Below, piece by piece: positions 38,659 to 47,185 of a stretch of 64,000 nt of DNA. Made by a program: the position numbers and the translations under genes. This DNA comes from Paenarthrobacter aurescens (GTDB lineage Bacteria; Actinomycetota; Actinomycetes; Actinomycetales; Micrococcaceae): the NCBI RefSeq assembly GCF_041549525.1, contig NZ_CP157456.1, positions 2,170,001 to 2,234,000 of the forward strand, written 5' to 3'. The notes beneath the pieces are model-generated. The model ran no database searches, was not told where the DNA came from, and saw nothing but the letters and a program-made list of their open reading frames with translations. Every line of letters begins with the position of its first letter. Position 1 is the first letter of the stretch.

Positions 38659-40317
38659 ATGAACCAGCCAGGCGTATCAGCCGGCCCGGACCGGAACGCC
38701 AAAGACCGCAAGGTCACCATGTATCGCAATGGTTCGATTTATACTGCGGCAGATCCATTTGCTACAGCAATGGTGGTGGACGGCGACACCGTAGCCTGGG
38801 TCGGCTCGGAGCAGGCAGCTACGTCCATTGCTGACTCCTCCATGGAAATCATCGACCTCAAGGGTGCGCTCCTCGCCCCGGGCTTTGTGGACTCCCATGC
38901 GCATCTGACTGAGACGGGCATCGCCCTGTCCGGGCTGCAGCTCTCCGGGGTACGTTCAGCAACGCAATTGCTCGACGCCGTTGCTTCCGCCGGCGGCACG
39001 GGCACCGTATTGGGCCACGGATGGGACGAAACCACATGGACCGATCCCACAATCCCAACCTTGGAAGAGATCCAAAGGGCGGCCCCCGGACGGCACGTCT
39101 ACCTCTCACGCATCGATGTCCATTCAGCCTTGGTGTCGCCCTCCCTCGTCGCGGCAGCGGGGCTTCAGGGCCTCGACGGCTTCTCCGGGGAGCCACGAGT
39201 AGTTCGGGCGGCCCACACGGCTGCCCGGCTTGCCGCCCGGAATTTCACGGAGTCCGAACGCCGCGGATACCAGGAAGCGGCCCTGCAAGAGGCTGCATCC
39301 AACGGGTACGTTGCCTTGGCCGAAATGTCCGCACCCCACATCTGCGGATCCGCAGACCTGCGTATGGCTGCGTCCTGGAACGATCACGGAAACACCCCCG
39401 AAGTCCTTCCCTATTGGGGCGAACTTGCCACCTCGCAGGAGCACGCGCAAGCCATTTTGGACGGCCTCGGTACTACGGTCCTTGGCCTGGCCGGTGACCT
39501 CAACATGGATGGTTCCATCGGATCCCGCACTGCGGCGCTCGTGGAGGACTATTCGGACGCCGACGGCCAGCGGGGCAGTTTGTATCTTTCGGTCGATGAC
39601 GCCGCCAAGCACCTTGTGGCTACGTCGCTGCTGGGAATCCAAGCCGGCTTCCACGTCATCGGGGACGCCGGGTTGGGTGCTGTCCTGGACGCCTTTGATG
39701 CCGCAGCGGCCGAGGTAGGGGAGCAGCGCCTGCGTGCCGCCGGCCACCGCCTTGAACATGTGGAGATGGCTGACCAGTCCGCCATTGAGCGTTTGGCCAG
39801 ATTCTCCGTCTCTGTCAGCGTCCAGCCTGCTTTCGATGCCGCGTGGGGCGCTCCCGGCGGTCTCTACGAACACCGTTTGGGTGAGCGCAGCCAGAGGATG
39901 AATCCCTTCGCGTCTTTCTACGCCAGCGGAGTTCCCATAGCTTTTGGCAGTGACAGCCCCGTCACCCCTCTGCGCCCCTGGTCAAGCGTCCGTGCCTGCC
40001 TGGAGCACAGCAACCCGGAGCAGCGAATATCCGCCCGGGCCGCGTTCCTGGGGCACACCCGTGCAGGGTGGCGGGCTACCAAGCACCGGAACCCCCTGAT
40101 GGGACAACTGGTCCCGGGCGCTCCGGCGAGTTTCGCCGTGTGGGAGGTGGAGGAACTGATGGTCCAGGTAGCTGACAGCCGCGTGCAGTCATGGAGCACC
40201 GATCCCCGCGCGCGGACGCCCCTGTTGCCGGCTCTGGATACAGGAAGTGATCCCCGATGCCTGCAGACGGTGCGTGAGGGCCACGAGTTGTTCGCTCACG
40301 AGTCCCTGAGGGTCTAA
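38659..40317 (+). CDS. Amidohydrolase family 3 (YtcJ-like)
   Basis: 552 residues. Metal-dependent TIM-barrel hydrolase: the composite N-terminal beta domain includes NGSIYTAADPFATAMVVDGD, followed by GFVDSHAHLTE (HxH metal motif), FHVIGDAG (metal His), HRLEHVEM and a late FGSDSPVTPL with the catalytic Asp. The family hydrolyses amide bonds in small cyclic or N-acyl compounds; the substrate here is unknown. ATG behind CAAGGAG 9 bases ahead. It follows helY by 49 bases and may be co-transcribed. Confidence 0.87.
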   Translation: MNQPGVSAGPDRNAKDRKVTMYRNGSIYTAADPFATAMVVDGDTVAWVGSEQAATSIADSSMEIIDLKGALLAPGFVDSHAHLTETGIALSGLQLSGVRSATQLLDAVASAGGTGTVLGHGWDETTWTDPTIPTLEEIQRAAPGRHVYLSRIDVHSALVSPSLVAAAGLQGLDGFSGEPRVVRAAHTAARLAARNFTESERRGYQEAALQEAASNGYVALAEMSAPHICGSADLRMAASWNDHGNTPEVLPYWGELATSQEHAQAILDGLGTTVLGLAGDLNMDGSIGSRTAALVEDYSDADGQRGSLYLSVDDAAKHLVATSLLGIQAGFHVIGDAGLGAVLDAFDAAAAEVGEQRLRAAGHRLEHVEMADQSAIERLARFSVSVSVQPAFDAAWGAPGGLYEHRLGERSQRMNPFASFYASGVPIAFGSDSPVTPLRPWSSVRACLEHSNPEQRISARAAFLGHTRAGWRATKHRNPLMGQLVPGAPASFAVWEVEELMVQVADSRVQSWSTDPRARTPLLPALDTGSDPRCLQTVREGHELFAHESLRV

Positions 40318-40401
40318 AGTCACCGCAGTCCAAGGCACGCGGCCGCCAACTGCTCCTTGTGACCGCCACCACAGGCGCCAAATGCTTCCCTGTCGTCGTC
40401 C

Positions 40402-40407
40402 TATAAT
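40402..40407 (+). promoter_or_regulatory. Consensus -10 box before polyprenol mannose synthase gene
   Basis: TATAAT is a perfect -10 hexamer, the only such one noticed in the window's gaps, about 75 bases before the TTG start. No good -35 was seen at the right spacing. Confidence 0.5.
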
Positions 40408-40481
40408 GGAGAGTTGCGCCAGAATGCCAGCCGCCAGGCTGCTCCGGCACACTGACCGCTCCATCAAGGAAAGGCCTCTTC

Positions 40482-41225
40482 TTGCGTGTCTTGACGATCA
40501 TTCCCACCTACAACGAGCTGGAATCGCTCCCCGTGACATTGGGTCGGCTGCGCGCAGCAGTGCCGCACTCCGATGTCCTGGTGGTGGACGACAACAGCCC
40601 TGACGGCACGGGAAAGCTGGCCGACGACTTCGCCGCTGAGGACGGCCAAGTTCATGTTCTTCACCGCAAGGGGAAGGAAGGCCTCGGGGCTGCCTACATC
40701 GCAGGTTTCAAGTGGGGACTTGCCGCAGGCTATGACGTCCTGGTGGAAATGGACGCCGACGGTTCGCACAAGCCGGAGCAGTTGCCGCTTCTCCTTGATG
40801 CCGTGGAGGCTGGCGCAGATCTCGCCATGGGCTCCCGCTGGGTACCGGGTGGCAGCGTAGTTAACTGGCCGCTGTACCGTCAGGCGATCTCCCGCATCGG
40901 CAGCACCTACGCCCGCATCATGCTGGGCGTCAAGATCAAGGACGTCACCGGCGGTTACCGGGCCTTCCGCCGCAGCACGCTGGAGGCTCTGAACCTGGAC
41001 GAGGTGGAGTCGGTTGGTTACGGCTTCCAGGTTGACCTGGCATGGCGCGTAGCCAAGCTTGGGCTGCGCATTGAAGAGCGCCCCATCACGTTCGTCGAGC
41101 GCGAGCTCGGGGCATCCAAGATGAGCGGCAACATTGTGGTTGAGGCCATGATTAACGTCACCAAGTGGGGACTCGCGGCGCGGTGGGCAAAGCTGACCCG
41201 CAAGTCCCCGGCAGTTGCCAAATAG
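40482..41225 (+). CDS. Polyprenol monophosphomannose synthase (GT2)
   Basis: 247 residues. [19 protein letters not shown] and [16 protein letters not shown] identify a DPM1-type GT2 enzyme; EMDADGSH is the metal-binding DxD, and [10 protein letters not shown] and LGASKMSG are also conserved. It would transfer mannose from GDP-mannose to polyprenyl phosphate, the lipid donor for protein O-mannosylation and lipoglycans (Ppm1 in mycobacteria). There is no fused N-acyltransferase domain as in M. tuberculosis Ppm1. TTG start supported by AAGGAAAGG 8 bases before it. A DPM1 relative for another sugar cannot be excluded. Confidence 0.88.
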   Translation: MRVLTIIPTYNELESLPVTLGRLRAAVPHSDVLVVDDNSPDGTGKLADDFAAEDGQVHVLHRKGKEGLGAAYIAGFKWGLAAGYDVLVEMDADGSHKPEQLPLLLDAVEAGADLAMGSRWVPGGSVVNWPLYRQAISRIGSTYARIMLGVKIKDVTGGYRAFRRSTLEALNLDEVESVGYGFQVDLAWRVAKLGLRIEERPITFVERELGASKMSGNIVVEAMINVTKWGLAARWAKLTRKSPAVAK

Positions 41226-41251
41226 CGCCTGGGCTTTCACAAAGACAAAGA

Positions 41252-41297
41252 TAAAGGCCGGGTCCGGTTCCCTGAGGGGATCCGGACCCGGCCTTTA
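41252..41297. terminator. Bidirectional terminator between mannose synthase gene and rbpA
   Basis: TAAAGGCCGGGTCCGG and CCGGACCCGGCCTTTA form a perfect 16-pair stem with a 14-base loop between convergent genes; the A/T base of the stem supplies the U-run in both directions. Confidence 0.9.
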
Positions 41298-41315
41298 CTT
41301 CTGCCTCTTGTCAGG

Positions 41316-41663
41316 CTACGCGGAGCGGCGCTCTCCACGGCGCTCACGCAGAATGTTCAGACGATCCGCAAGGATCTGCTCCAGCTCGGGAAGGCTTCGG
41401 CGTTCCAAGAGCATGTCCCAGTGGGTGCGGACGGCTTTTTCGTTGGCATCCACGGGACGCTCGCCATCAACCAGCAGCGCTTCCTTGCCGGTCTTGGATA
41501 CCCAAACGGGGGGAATTTCGGCCTCGGAGGAGAAGGTCACGAAGACCTGCTCGCCATCCTCGCAACGGTACTCGACCCGCTGGCGCGGTGCCGGTTCAAC
41601 GCCTGATTCTGTTTCCATGCTTTGGGCGCCAAGACGCATACCCCGCAGGCTGCGATCGCTCAT
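41316..41663 (-). CDS. rbpA: RNA polymerase-binding protein RbpA
   Basis: 115 residues. Actinobacterial transcription factor that binds the principal sigma factor and promoter DNA and stabilises open complexes; it also gives rifampicin tolerance. The N-terminal tail SLRGMRLGAQSMETE contacts the transcription bubble; the core domain includes RVEYRCEDGEQVFVTFSSEA and PPVWVSKTGKEAL. The C-terminal helix THWDMLLERRSLPELEQIL is the sigma-interaction domain. ATG preceded by GAGGGAG. A SigR-type promoter is present upstream. Confidence 0.96.
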   Translation of the reverse strand: MSDRSLRGMRLGAQSMETESGVEPAPRQRVEYRCEDGEQVFVTFSSEAEIPPVWVSKTGKEALLVDGERPVDANEKAVRTHWDMLLERRSLPELEQILADRLNILRERRGERRSA

Positions 41664-41707
41664 GATTACTCCCTCTGTCTGTTCGCGGGGCAGGAACCCC
41701 GCGCTAG

Positions 41708-41735
41708 CCGTAAGCCGTTTTCACGATCCTTACGG
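41708..41735. repeat. Inverted repeat in rbpA leader
   Basis: CCGTAAG (41708-41714) and CTTACGG (41729-41735), 7 pairs with a 14-base loop, lie between the SigR-type promoter and the rbpA start. Possible leader hairpin; role unknown. Confidence 0.45.
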
Positions 41736-41766
41736 ACTACTTCTGCACACCTTGCATCACTAATTG

Positions 41767-41793
41767 CAACGCCTGGCCAAGCTTTATTGTTCC
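41767..41793 (-). promoter_or_regulatory. SigR/SigH-type thiol-stress promoter of rbpA
   Basis: On the minus strand GGAACA (41793-41788) and CGTTGC (41771-41766) place GGAAC exactly 18 bases from GTTG. This matches the GGAAT/C-N18-GTT consensus of SigR (Streptomyces) and SigH (mycobacteria). It would give a leader of about 95 bases. rbpA is a known SigR target in Streptomyces coelicolor. Confidence 0.75.
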
Positions 41794-41870
41794 ATCCACG
41801 CTGAACCAGCCGGACAAATATCCCATTATACGCGGATCCTCGCCCACTACTCAAAAGGAGGAACAAACAA

Positions 41871-41901
41871 CGAGCGGCCAGCCTGGATGGCTGACCGCTC
41901 G
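41871..41901 (-). terminator. Terminator after SPFH gene
   Basis: CGAGCGGCCAGCC and GGCTGACCGCTCG pair over 13 positions (one mismatch) with a 5-base loop; on the minus strand TTGTTTGTT follows. It isolates the SPFH operon from the rbpA promoter. Confidence 0.75.
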
Positions 41902-41920
41902 GAGTCACTGCGCTTTTGCT

Positions 41921-42898
41921 TTATTCAGCGGGCCGTGGCTGGGCGGGTGTTCCCGCCGGCTCGGACGACTTGGACTCATCAGAGCCGCCGAAGAGGCCAA
42001 CGGGGGAGTCCCCGTTGTTACCTCCGAGCGCGCCCCCGATGCCTTTGAGTGCCTCGCCGACTTCGCTGGGAATGATCCAGAGCTTGTTTGAGCTCCCCTC
42101 TGCGATCTTGGGGAGGGTTTGCAAGTACTGGTATGCCAGGAGCTTTTGGTCCGGGTTGCCCTTGTGAATGGCATCGAAGACCTTCTGGATGGCCTGGGCT
42201 TCACCGTCTGCCCTCAGGATGGCTGCCTTGGCATCGCCCTCAGCTGCAAGGATGGCGGCTTGACGCTGGCCTTCGGCGGTGAGGATCTGTGACTGCTTGG
42301 TGCCCTCAGCGGTCAGGATTGCTGCGCGGCGATCCCGCTCTGCGCGCATCTGCTTCTCCATGGAGTCCTGAATGGAGTGGGGCGGATCAATCGCCTTCAG
42401 CTCCACGCGGGACACCCGGATTCCCCAGCGACCCGTTGCTTCGTCAAGGACGCCGCGCAGCTGGCCGTTGATCTGGTCACGGGATGTCAGGGCTTCTTCA
42501 AGGTTGAGCCCACCCACTACATTGCGAAGCGTGGTGGTGGTCAGCTGTTCCACGGCCTGAATGTAGTTGGCGATCTCGTAGGTTGCAGCCCTGGGATCGG
42601 TCACTTGGAAGTAGACGACGGTGTCAATCGAGACCACCAGGTTGTCCTCGGTAATGACCGGCTGCGGCGGGAACGACACCACTTGTTCGCGCAAGTCGAG
42701 CAACGGCAGGAGCCTGTCGACGAACGGTATCAGGATGGTTAGTCCCGGGTTGAGCGTCCGCTGGTACTTGCCCAGGCGTTCAACGACGCCGGCGCGTGCC
42801 TGCGGGATGATCCTCACCGAACGGACCAACACGATGATGACAAAAATGACGAGAACAATCAGCACAATTGCTGCTGCTGTTCCTCCTAAGCCGTCCAT
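41921..42898 (-). CDS. SPFH/band 7 membrane scaffold protein
   Basis: 325 residues. N-terminal membrane anchor (about 9-30), then the SPFH (stomatin/prohibitin/flotillin) domain: VERLGKYQRTLNPGLTILIPF, VDRLLPLLDLREQ, SIDTVVYFQVTDP, RVELKAIDPP. A long Ala/Glu-rich helix with repeats such as ILTAEGTKQSQ / ILTAEGQRQAA / ILAAEGDAKAA / ILRADGEAQAI (roughly 195-240) forms the coiled-coil wall of the cage seen in this family. The tail is Gly/Ser/Pro-rich. These proteins form membrane microdomain cages, often around proteases. AAGGAGATTT precedes the ATG. Encoded after an NfeD protein, the usual partner. Confidence 0.93.
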   Translation of the reverse strand: MDGLGGTAAAIVLIVLVIFVIIVLVRSVRIIPQARAGVVERLGKYQRTLNPGLTILIPFVDRLLPLLDLREQVVSFPPQPVITEDNLVVSIDTVVYFQVTDPRAATYEIANYIQAVEQLTTTTLRNVVGGLNLEEALTSRDQINGQLRGVLDEATGRWGIRVSRVELKAIDPPHSIQDSMEKQMRAERDRRAAILTAEGTKQSQILTAEGQRQAAILAAEGDAKAAILRADGEAQAIQKVFDAIHKGNPDQKLLAYQYLQTLPKIAEGSSNKLWIIPSEVGEALKGIGGALGGNNGDSPVGLFGGSDESKSSEPAGTPAQPRPAE

Positions 42899-42988
42899 AA
42901 ATCTCCTTCATTCCCCAATTGCGTGGTGTGATGCGGCTGAACGCGGGCAGGCTGCCCGCACCGGCAACCGCAGAACTTTAAGGGCGCG

Positions 42989-43450
42989 TTAGCGCGGGCT
43001 GTTCTCGGCAGGCGAGGCTACAACCGCCGTCGCGCCGTCGATTCTGGTGACCTGGACTGTTGCACCGGCGTCGAGGACACCGGCTGTGCTGCGGGCGCTC
43101 CAGACGTCGCCGCCGATTTTGACCAGTCCACTGGTTCCGCTCACGGCTTCGATGACGAGGGCGGACTGACCGATAAGCCGGTCTATATTGCTGCGCTGTT
43201 CTGCCGGCCCCTTATGCAGGTGCTTCATGGCGACAGGACGGACGAAGACGATCATCAGGAGGGAGACCACGGAGAAAATCACGATTTGAAGCCAGAAATC
43301 GGCCCCTGCAAAGTCAGCGATCAGTCCGGCCAGGGCACCGCCGCCCAGCATGATGAAGAAGAGGTCGAGAGTAAGCATCTCCACCACCGCGAACGCGAGG
43401 AAGACGGTGAGCCAGAGTGCCCACCAATTTTCGCCGAGCCATTCGAACAT
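42989..43450 (-). CDS. NfeD family membrane protein
   Basis: 153 residues. Two or three membrane segments (about 8-75) followed by a C-terminal OB-fold NfeD domain (LIGQSALVIEAVSGTSGLVKIGGDVWSA and VQVTRIDGATAVV). NfeD proteins associate with SPFH proteins and stabilise membrane microdomains. ATG 43450 is chosen because AAGGGGGAAAAG sits just before it; a longer in-frame start would add 13 non-conserved residues. It is the first gene of the nfeD-SPFH pair on the minus strand, 90 bases apart. Confidence 0.9.
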   Translation of the reverse strand: MFEWLGENWWALWLTVFLAFAVVEMLTLDLFFIMLGGGALAGLIADFAGADFWLQIVIFSVVSLLMIVFVRPVAMKHLHKGPAEQRSNIDRLIGQSALVIEAVSGTSGLVKIGGDVWSARSTAGVLDAGATVQVTRIDGATAVVASPAENSPR

Positions 43451-43530
43451 CTTTTCCCCCTTGGTCCCGGATCCCGCGAGCAGGATCACAGTCGCTGTTC
43501 TTCCATCCTAGCCCGAGGTTCCGCCCCACG

Positions 43531-44373
43531 TCAGGACACGGCGAATTCGCTGATCCTGAACTTCGCGGTTGCGGCCACTGGACCTTCCAACGCGGCCATT
43601 TCGGCCAACTCTTCGCGCTTCAGATGGTGTCCGGCCGGACCCATGTAGGCGAGGTCGGCAACCTCCGAGCCCGACAACATCAAGGGAAGGTCAAGGCTCT
43701 TGCTGGTGCCGGGGTTGAAGTATTTCCGCATGGAGTCCACCAGACGGTCTTCTTTCCCCTCCTCAATGCCGAGCATGCCTGTCCGGGCTGCGATCTCGGC
43801 AAGATGGCCCTGACGTGGCGTCACAACTATCAAGGAGCCGCCGGGCCGAAGCACCCGGGCAAACTCGGCGGGGTTCCGCGGGGCGAAGACTACTGTGACC
43901 ACGTCCGCGGTGTTATCTGCAATCGGCAGCGGGCGCCAAATGTCCCATACGAGGTTGGCTGCCTGCGGGTTGAGCCGCGCGGCCCGCCTTAGCGCGAATT
44001 TGGAGATGTCCATGCCGATACCCGTAGCACCGGACCTCTCTAGCACCGTTTGCAGATAGTGACCCGTGCCGGTCCCGGCGTCGAGAACCAGGGCGTCGGG
44101 GCGCTGAAGTGATCCGGCAGCTGCCTCTGCAACGGCCACGGCGAGGGCGGAGTAGTGTCCGGCATCCAGAAACCGGTACCGGGCGGCCACCATCTCCGCC
44201 GAGTCTGCTTCGAAGACCGTACCCTTGCCCGTCAGCAGGTTGAAGTAGCCCTGTTTGGCGGCGTCGAACAGGTGCCCGGCTTCACAGGCGAGTGTCTGCT
44301 GCCGGCCTTCACAGAGCTGAAGCGCCCCTTGGCAAACTGGACAGCGGAGGGCAGCAACAGCGTCGGACAACAT
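43531..44373 (-). CDS. RlmA-like 23S rRNA (guanine-N1)-methyltransferase
   Basis: 280 residues. An N-terminal zinc module (CPVC at residues 11-14 and CEAGH about 15 later) precedes KQGYFNLLTG and a Rossmann methyltransferase domain with VLDAGTGTGHYL (SAM motif I) and VFAPRNPAEFARVLRPGG. This is the RlmA/TlrB layout; these enzymes methylate G745 or G748 in helix 35 of 23S rRNA, and RlmA(II)/TlrB-type methylation affects tylosin/telithromycin response. Which of the two bases is modified cannot be told. A TAGGAT box 7 bases before the ATG indicates a leaderless message divergent from the S9 peptidase. Confidence 0.87.
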   Translation of the reverse strand: MLSDAVAALRCPVCQGALQLCEGRQQTLACEAGHLFDAAKQGYFNLLTGKGTVFEADSAEMVAARYRFLDAGHYSALAVAVAEAAAGSLQRPDALVLDAGTGTGHYLQTVLERSGATGIGMDISKFALRRAARLNPQAANLVWDIWRPLPIADNTADVVTVVFAPRNPAEFARVLRPGGSLIVVTPRQGHLAEIAARTGMLGIEEGKEDRLVDSMRKYFNPGTSKSLDLPLMLSGSEVADLAYMGPAGHHLKREELAEMAALEGPVAATAKFRISEFAVS

Positions 44374-44380
44374 GGCTTCA

Positions 44381-44386
44381 ATCCTA
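44381..44386 (-). promoter_or_regulatory. -10 box of rlmA-like gene
   Basis: TAGGAT on the minus strand, 7 bases before the ATG at 44373. Confidence 0.5.
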
Positions 44387-44428
44387 CGGTGGACGGAGTG
44401 TCTGGTGCCGGGGGCCGGGCTGCCGGGC

Positions 44429-44434
44429 TAGGCT
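44429..44434 (+). promoter_or_regulatory. -10 box of S9 peptidase gene
   Basis: TAGGCT, 7 bases before the GTG at 44442; no ribosome site. Confidence 0.5.
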
Positions 44435-44441
44435 CACCATC

Positions 44442-46457
44442 GTGAAACCCGAGCAACTGCACCTGCTGAACTCCGTGTCCGCCCCGGCTATCCACCCCGA
44501 TGGCACCAAGGCGGTGGTTTCCGTCACCAGACCGGACTTTGATGCAGACAGCTATGTGGGTCAGTTGTGGAGCATCCCTTTGGATCCCACCAAGTATTCC
44601 CGCCGCATCACCCGCGGGTTCAGGGATAGTTCCCCGGCGTTCTCTCCCGATGGCCTGGTTCTTGCCTTTCTGAGGAGCGATCCGGACGGTAAGCCACAAC
44701 TGTTTGTGGTGGAAGCGGCAGGCGGCGAGCCGCAACAGATCACCGATCAGCATGCCGGCGTGGGCAGCTTCGTGTGGGCGCCTGATTCCCACCGCATTGC
44801 CTTCGAGGCCCGCGTACCGGAACAGGGTCGCTACGGCACGGTGGACGGCGTCACGCCCGGGGGAGAGGACGCCCGGATGATCACTGGCAACCAGTACAGA
44901 ATGAACGGCATCGGCTATACCGCTGACCAACGCCAGCAGCTGTTCGTCCTTGACGTGCCTGAATTGGGTGGCGAGCCGGCAGTCCCTCTTCGTGGGAGGG
45001 CCGCCCACGAACAGCCCGCACGCCCTGTTGCAGGGATCCCTTCTGCACGTCAGGTCACGTTTGGGGACTCAGACCATGAGTCACCATGCTTTTCAGCCGA
45101 CGGCGCGAACCTCTACTTCATCGCTGCCCTCCATGAAGGACACGACGACGACCTCGTCACCTCCGTCTACAGGATGGATGCCGGCGGCGGCCAGCCAACC
45201 GTCGTCGAACCTTCCAATACAAAGCCGCAGACCGTCACTGCTGTGCGCGCCTCCACGGATGGCCGCTGGCTCTTCTACGTCGCCCAGGACCTGGGTGAGA
45301 CCGGCAAGGACTTCGTGGCCCGAAATTCCGTTCTGTACAGCATGCCGATTGCCGGGGGAGAGGCCACGGCCTTGACCGACGTCGAGCACCTGGACGTTTC
45401 CGGACCCCTGGAGCCCAGCGGACCGGCCAGCGTTCTGGTGCTGAACACAGCGCTGGGAAGCGTTGAACTGCTCGATATTACGGCCGACGGCGAGATCTCA
45501 CCCCTGGTGTACGGAGCCAAGGTGGTCAATGGGGCCACGGTGGCTGCCAACGGGGAAATCGCGGTGAGCTTCTCAGATGCTTCCACCGTGGGGGACGTCG
45601 CATCTTTGGAACGCGGCGAATTACGCCTGCTCACTGACTTCTCGGCCAACCTGCGCAACCATTCCCGGGTAGTGGAGCCCTTGGACTTTGAAGCCGAATC
45701 CGCCGATGGGCATCCTGTTCACGGCTGGGTGTTGTTCCCTGACGGACCTGGACCCCACCCCGTTCTCCTTTCCATACACGGCGGGCCCTTTGCCCAGTAC
45801 ACCGGAGCTTTCTTTGACGAGGCGCAGGTTTACGCAGCGGCCGGTTATGCCGTTCTCATGTGCAATCCACGCGGGTCCGCCGGTTACGGACAAGCCCACG
45901 GCCGCGCCGTCAAGGAGCGCATGGGGACCGTGGACATGCAGGACGTGCTGGCATTCCTCGATTCAGCATTGGCCTCATTCGGTGCCTTGGATAATGACCG
46001 CGTAGGAATCATGGGTGGTTCGTACGGGGGCTACCTGACCGCTTGGACCATCGCTCACGACCATCGGTTCAAAGGCGCAATTGTGGAGCGTGGCTTCCTG
46101 GACCCCGTCAGCTTCGCAGGTTCGGCGGACATCGGGTGGTTCTTCGGGACCGAATACATCGGCCGAACAGCGGAGCAGATGGCAGCCCAAAGTCCCATGG
46201 CGATAGTGGCGGGCGTAGAAACCCCTACCCTGGTGATCCACAGTGAGAACGATCTTCGGTGCCCCGTCGAACAGGGTCAGCGTTACTACGCGCACCTCAA
46301 AGCCAAGGGCGTGGACACTGCATTGTTGATCTTCCCCGGGGAGGATCATGAGTTGTCACGATCCGGCACGCCCCATCACCGGAGGCAGCGCTTTGAGCAC
46401 ATCCTCAACTGGTGGGCACGTTACCTTCCTACGGACAGCAACCCCTCCGCGGACTAG
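44442..46457 (+). CDS. S9 family peptidase (prolyl oligopeptidase / acylaminoacyl-peptidase type)
   Basis: 671 residues. The first ~400 form a WD40-like beta-propeller with recurring SPDG/APDS blade motifs (SPAFSPDGLVLAFLRS, FVWAPDSHRIAFEA, CFSADGANLYFIA). The C-terminal alpha/beta hydrolase domain has LSIHGGPFAQY (oxyanion), the nucleophile Ser527 in MGGSYGGYLT, Asp in LVIHSENDLRCP and His in FPGEDHELSRSG. It cleaves short peptides or acyl-amino acids, probably in the cytoplasm since no signal peptide is present. GTG start with a -10 box 7 bases before. Its stop is shared with the convergent def gene. Confidence 0.92.
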   Translation: MKPEQLHLLNSVSAPAIHPDGTKAVVSVTRPDFDADSYVGQLWSIPLDPTKYSRRITRGFRDSSPAFSPDGLVLAFLRSDPDGKPQLFVVEAAGGEPQQITDQHAGVGSFVWAPDSHRIAFEARVPEQGRYGTVDGVTPGGEDARMITGNQYRMNGIGYTADQRQQLFVLDVPELGGEPAVPLRGRAAHEQPARPVAGIPSARQVTFGDSDHESPCFSADGANLYFIAALHEGHDDDLVTSVYRMDAGGGQPTVVEPSNTKPQTVTAVRASTDGRWLFYVAQDLGETGKDFVARNSVLYSMPIAGGEATALTDVEHLDVSGPLEPSGPASVLVLNTALGSVELLDITADGEISPLVYGAKVVNGATVAANGEIAVSFSDASTVGDVASLERGELRLLTDFSANLRNHSRVVEPLDFEAESADGHPVHGWVLFPDGPGPHPVLLSIHGGPFAQYTGAFFDEAQVYAAAGYAVLMCNPRGSAGYGQAHGRAVKERMGTVDMQDVLAFLDSALASFGALDNDRVGIMGGSYGGYLTAWTIAHDHRFKGAIVERGFLDPVSFAGSADIGWFFGTEYIGRTAEQMAAQSPMAIVAGVETPTLVIHSENDLRCPVEQGQRYYAHLKAKGVDTALLIFPGEDHELSRSGTPHHRRQRFEHILNWWARYLPTDSNPSAD

Positions 46458-46466
46458 CCGCGGAGG
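46444..46466. terminator. Hairpin holding the shared stop codons of S9 peptidase and def
   Basis: CCTCCGCGG and CCGCGGAGG form a perfect 9-pair GC stem; the 5-base loop contains CTAG, which is the stop codon of both convergent genes. Probable bidirectional terminator built into both coding ends, though no U-run follows. Confidence 0.6.
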
Positions 46467-47131
46467 AACCCAAGAGCTCGCCGGGCTTCGTCAATCTCCG
46501 GGGCGGCCCAGCGCGCCGAGTGCTCCTCGTTGCTGGACAACGAGCGCAGTTCGGCCCGGTCCAGGTAGAGCACGCCATGGAGGTGGTCAGTTTCGTGCTG
46601 GACAATGCGGGCCTGCCACCCGGAAAACCACTCCTCCACGGGCTCACCGGCAGAATTGGTGTATCGCAATTCCACGTTGCGGTGGCGTGTCACCACGGCT
46701 TGGTACCCGCTCACGGAGAGGCACCCTTCATAGAACGAGGCAGTCTCAGTTCCGAGTGGGCGGTACTGGGGATTGATGACGGCGAAGAATTCCATCTGCT
46801 CCCTGTGACGCACTGCAGCTGATTCCGGGTCCACCGGGTACTGGTCCTCCAGAACGGCCAGCTGCAAGGGCACGCCCAACTGGGGGGCAGCCAAGCCCAC
46901 GCCAGGGGCGGCATGCATGACATCCCTCATTCGGTCGATGAGAGCCGCCAATTCAACGTCGTCCACCTGGCCGTCGTAAGGAGCGGCAAGCTGACGCAGC
47001 ACCGGGTGCCCGGCCTGCACAATGGGCGGTAGTTCTTCTGCATCGAGCAAGCGTCGAACAGCATCGCGTATCCGGATCGGGTTGTAGTCCGTGGCGGGGC
47101 TCGTGGCCTCAGGATGAGGTTGGTGCGTCAT
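46454..47131 (-). CDS. def: Peptide deformylase
   Basis: 225 residues. Metal enzyme that removes the formyl group from nascent proteins. All three motifs are intact: GVGLAAPQLG (Gln84), EGCLSV (Cys137) and HETDHL (His179, Glu180, His183). A 30-residue N-terminal extension and ~30 extra C-terminal residues make it longer than the E. coli enzyme (169). Leaderless promoter: TAGGCT 6 bases before the ATG. Deformylase acting early and a leaderless message fit a housekeeping gene that does not depend on a ribosome site. Confidence 0.95.
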   Translation of the reverse strand: MTHQPHPEATSPATDYNPIRIRDAVRRLLDAEELPPIVQAGHPVLRQLAAPYDGQVDDVELAALIDRMRDVMHAAPGVGLAAPQLGVPLQLAVLEDQYPVDPESAAVRHREQMEFFAVINPQYRPLGTETASFYEGCLSVSGYQAVVTRHRNVELRYTNSAGEPVEEWFSGWQARIVQHETDHLHGVLYLDRAELRSLSSNEEHSARWAAPEIDEARRALGFLRG

Positions 47132-47137
47132 ACAGTG

Positions 47138-47143
47138 AGCCTA
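47138..47143 (-). promoter_or_regulatory. def -10 box
   Basis: TAGGCT on the minus strand, 6 bases before the ATG at 47131. Confidence 0.5.
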
Positions 47144-47173
47144 ACCCGCGACGGAGCATTCCCGAGTGTGGAC

Positions 47174-47179
47174 TAGGCT
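47174..47179 (+). promoter_or_regulatory. -10 box of NTF2-like gene
   Basis: TAGGCT, 6 bases before the ATG at 47186; same hexamer and spacing as the divergent def promoter. Confidence 0.5.
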
Positions 47180-47185
47180 CGAAGA

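Noticed and set aside
41664..41920. Possible small gene in the longest gap
   Set aside because: The gap is explained by the rbpA promoter and leader and the SPFH terminator; no frame there has a ribosome site and family features.
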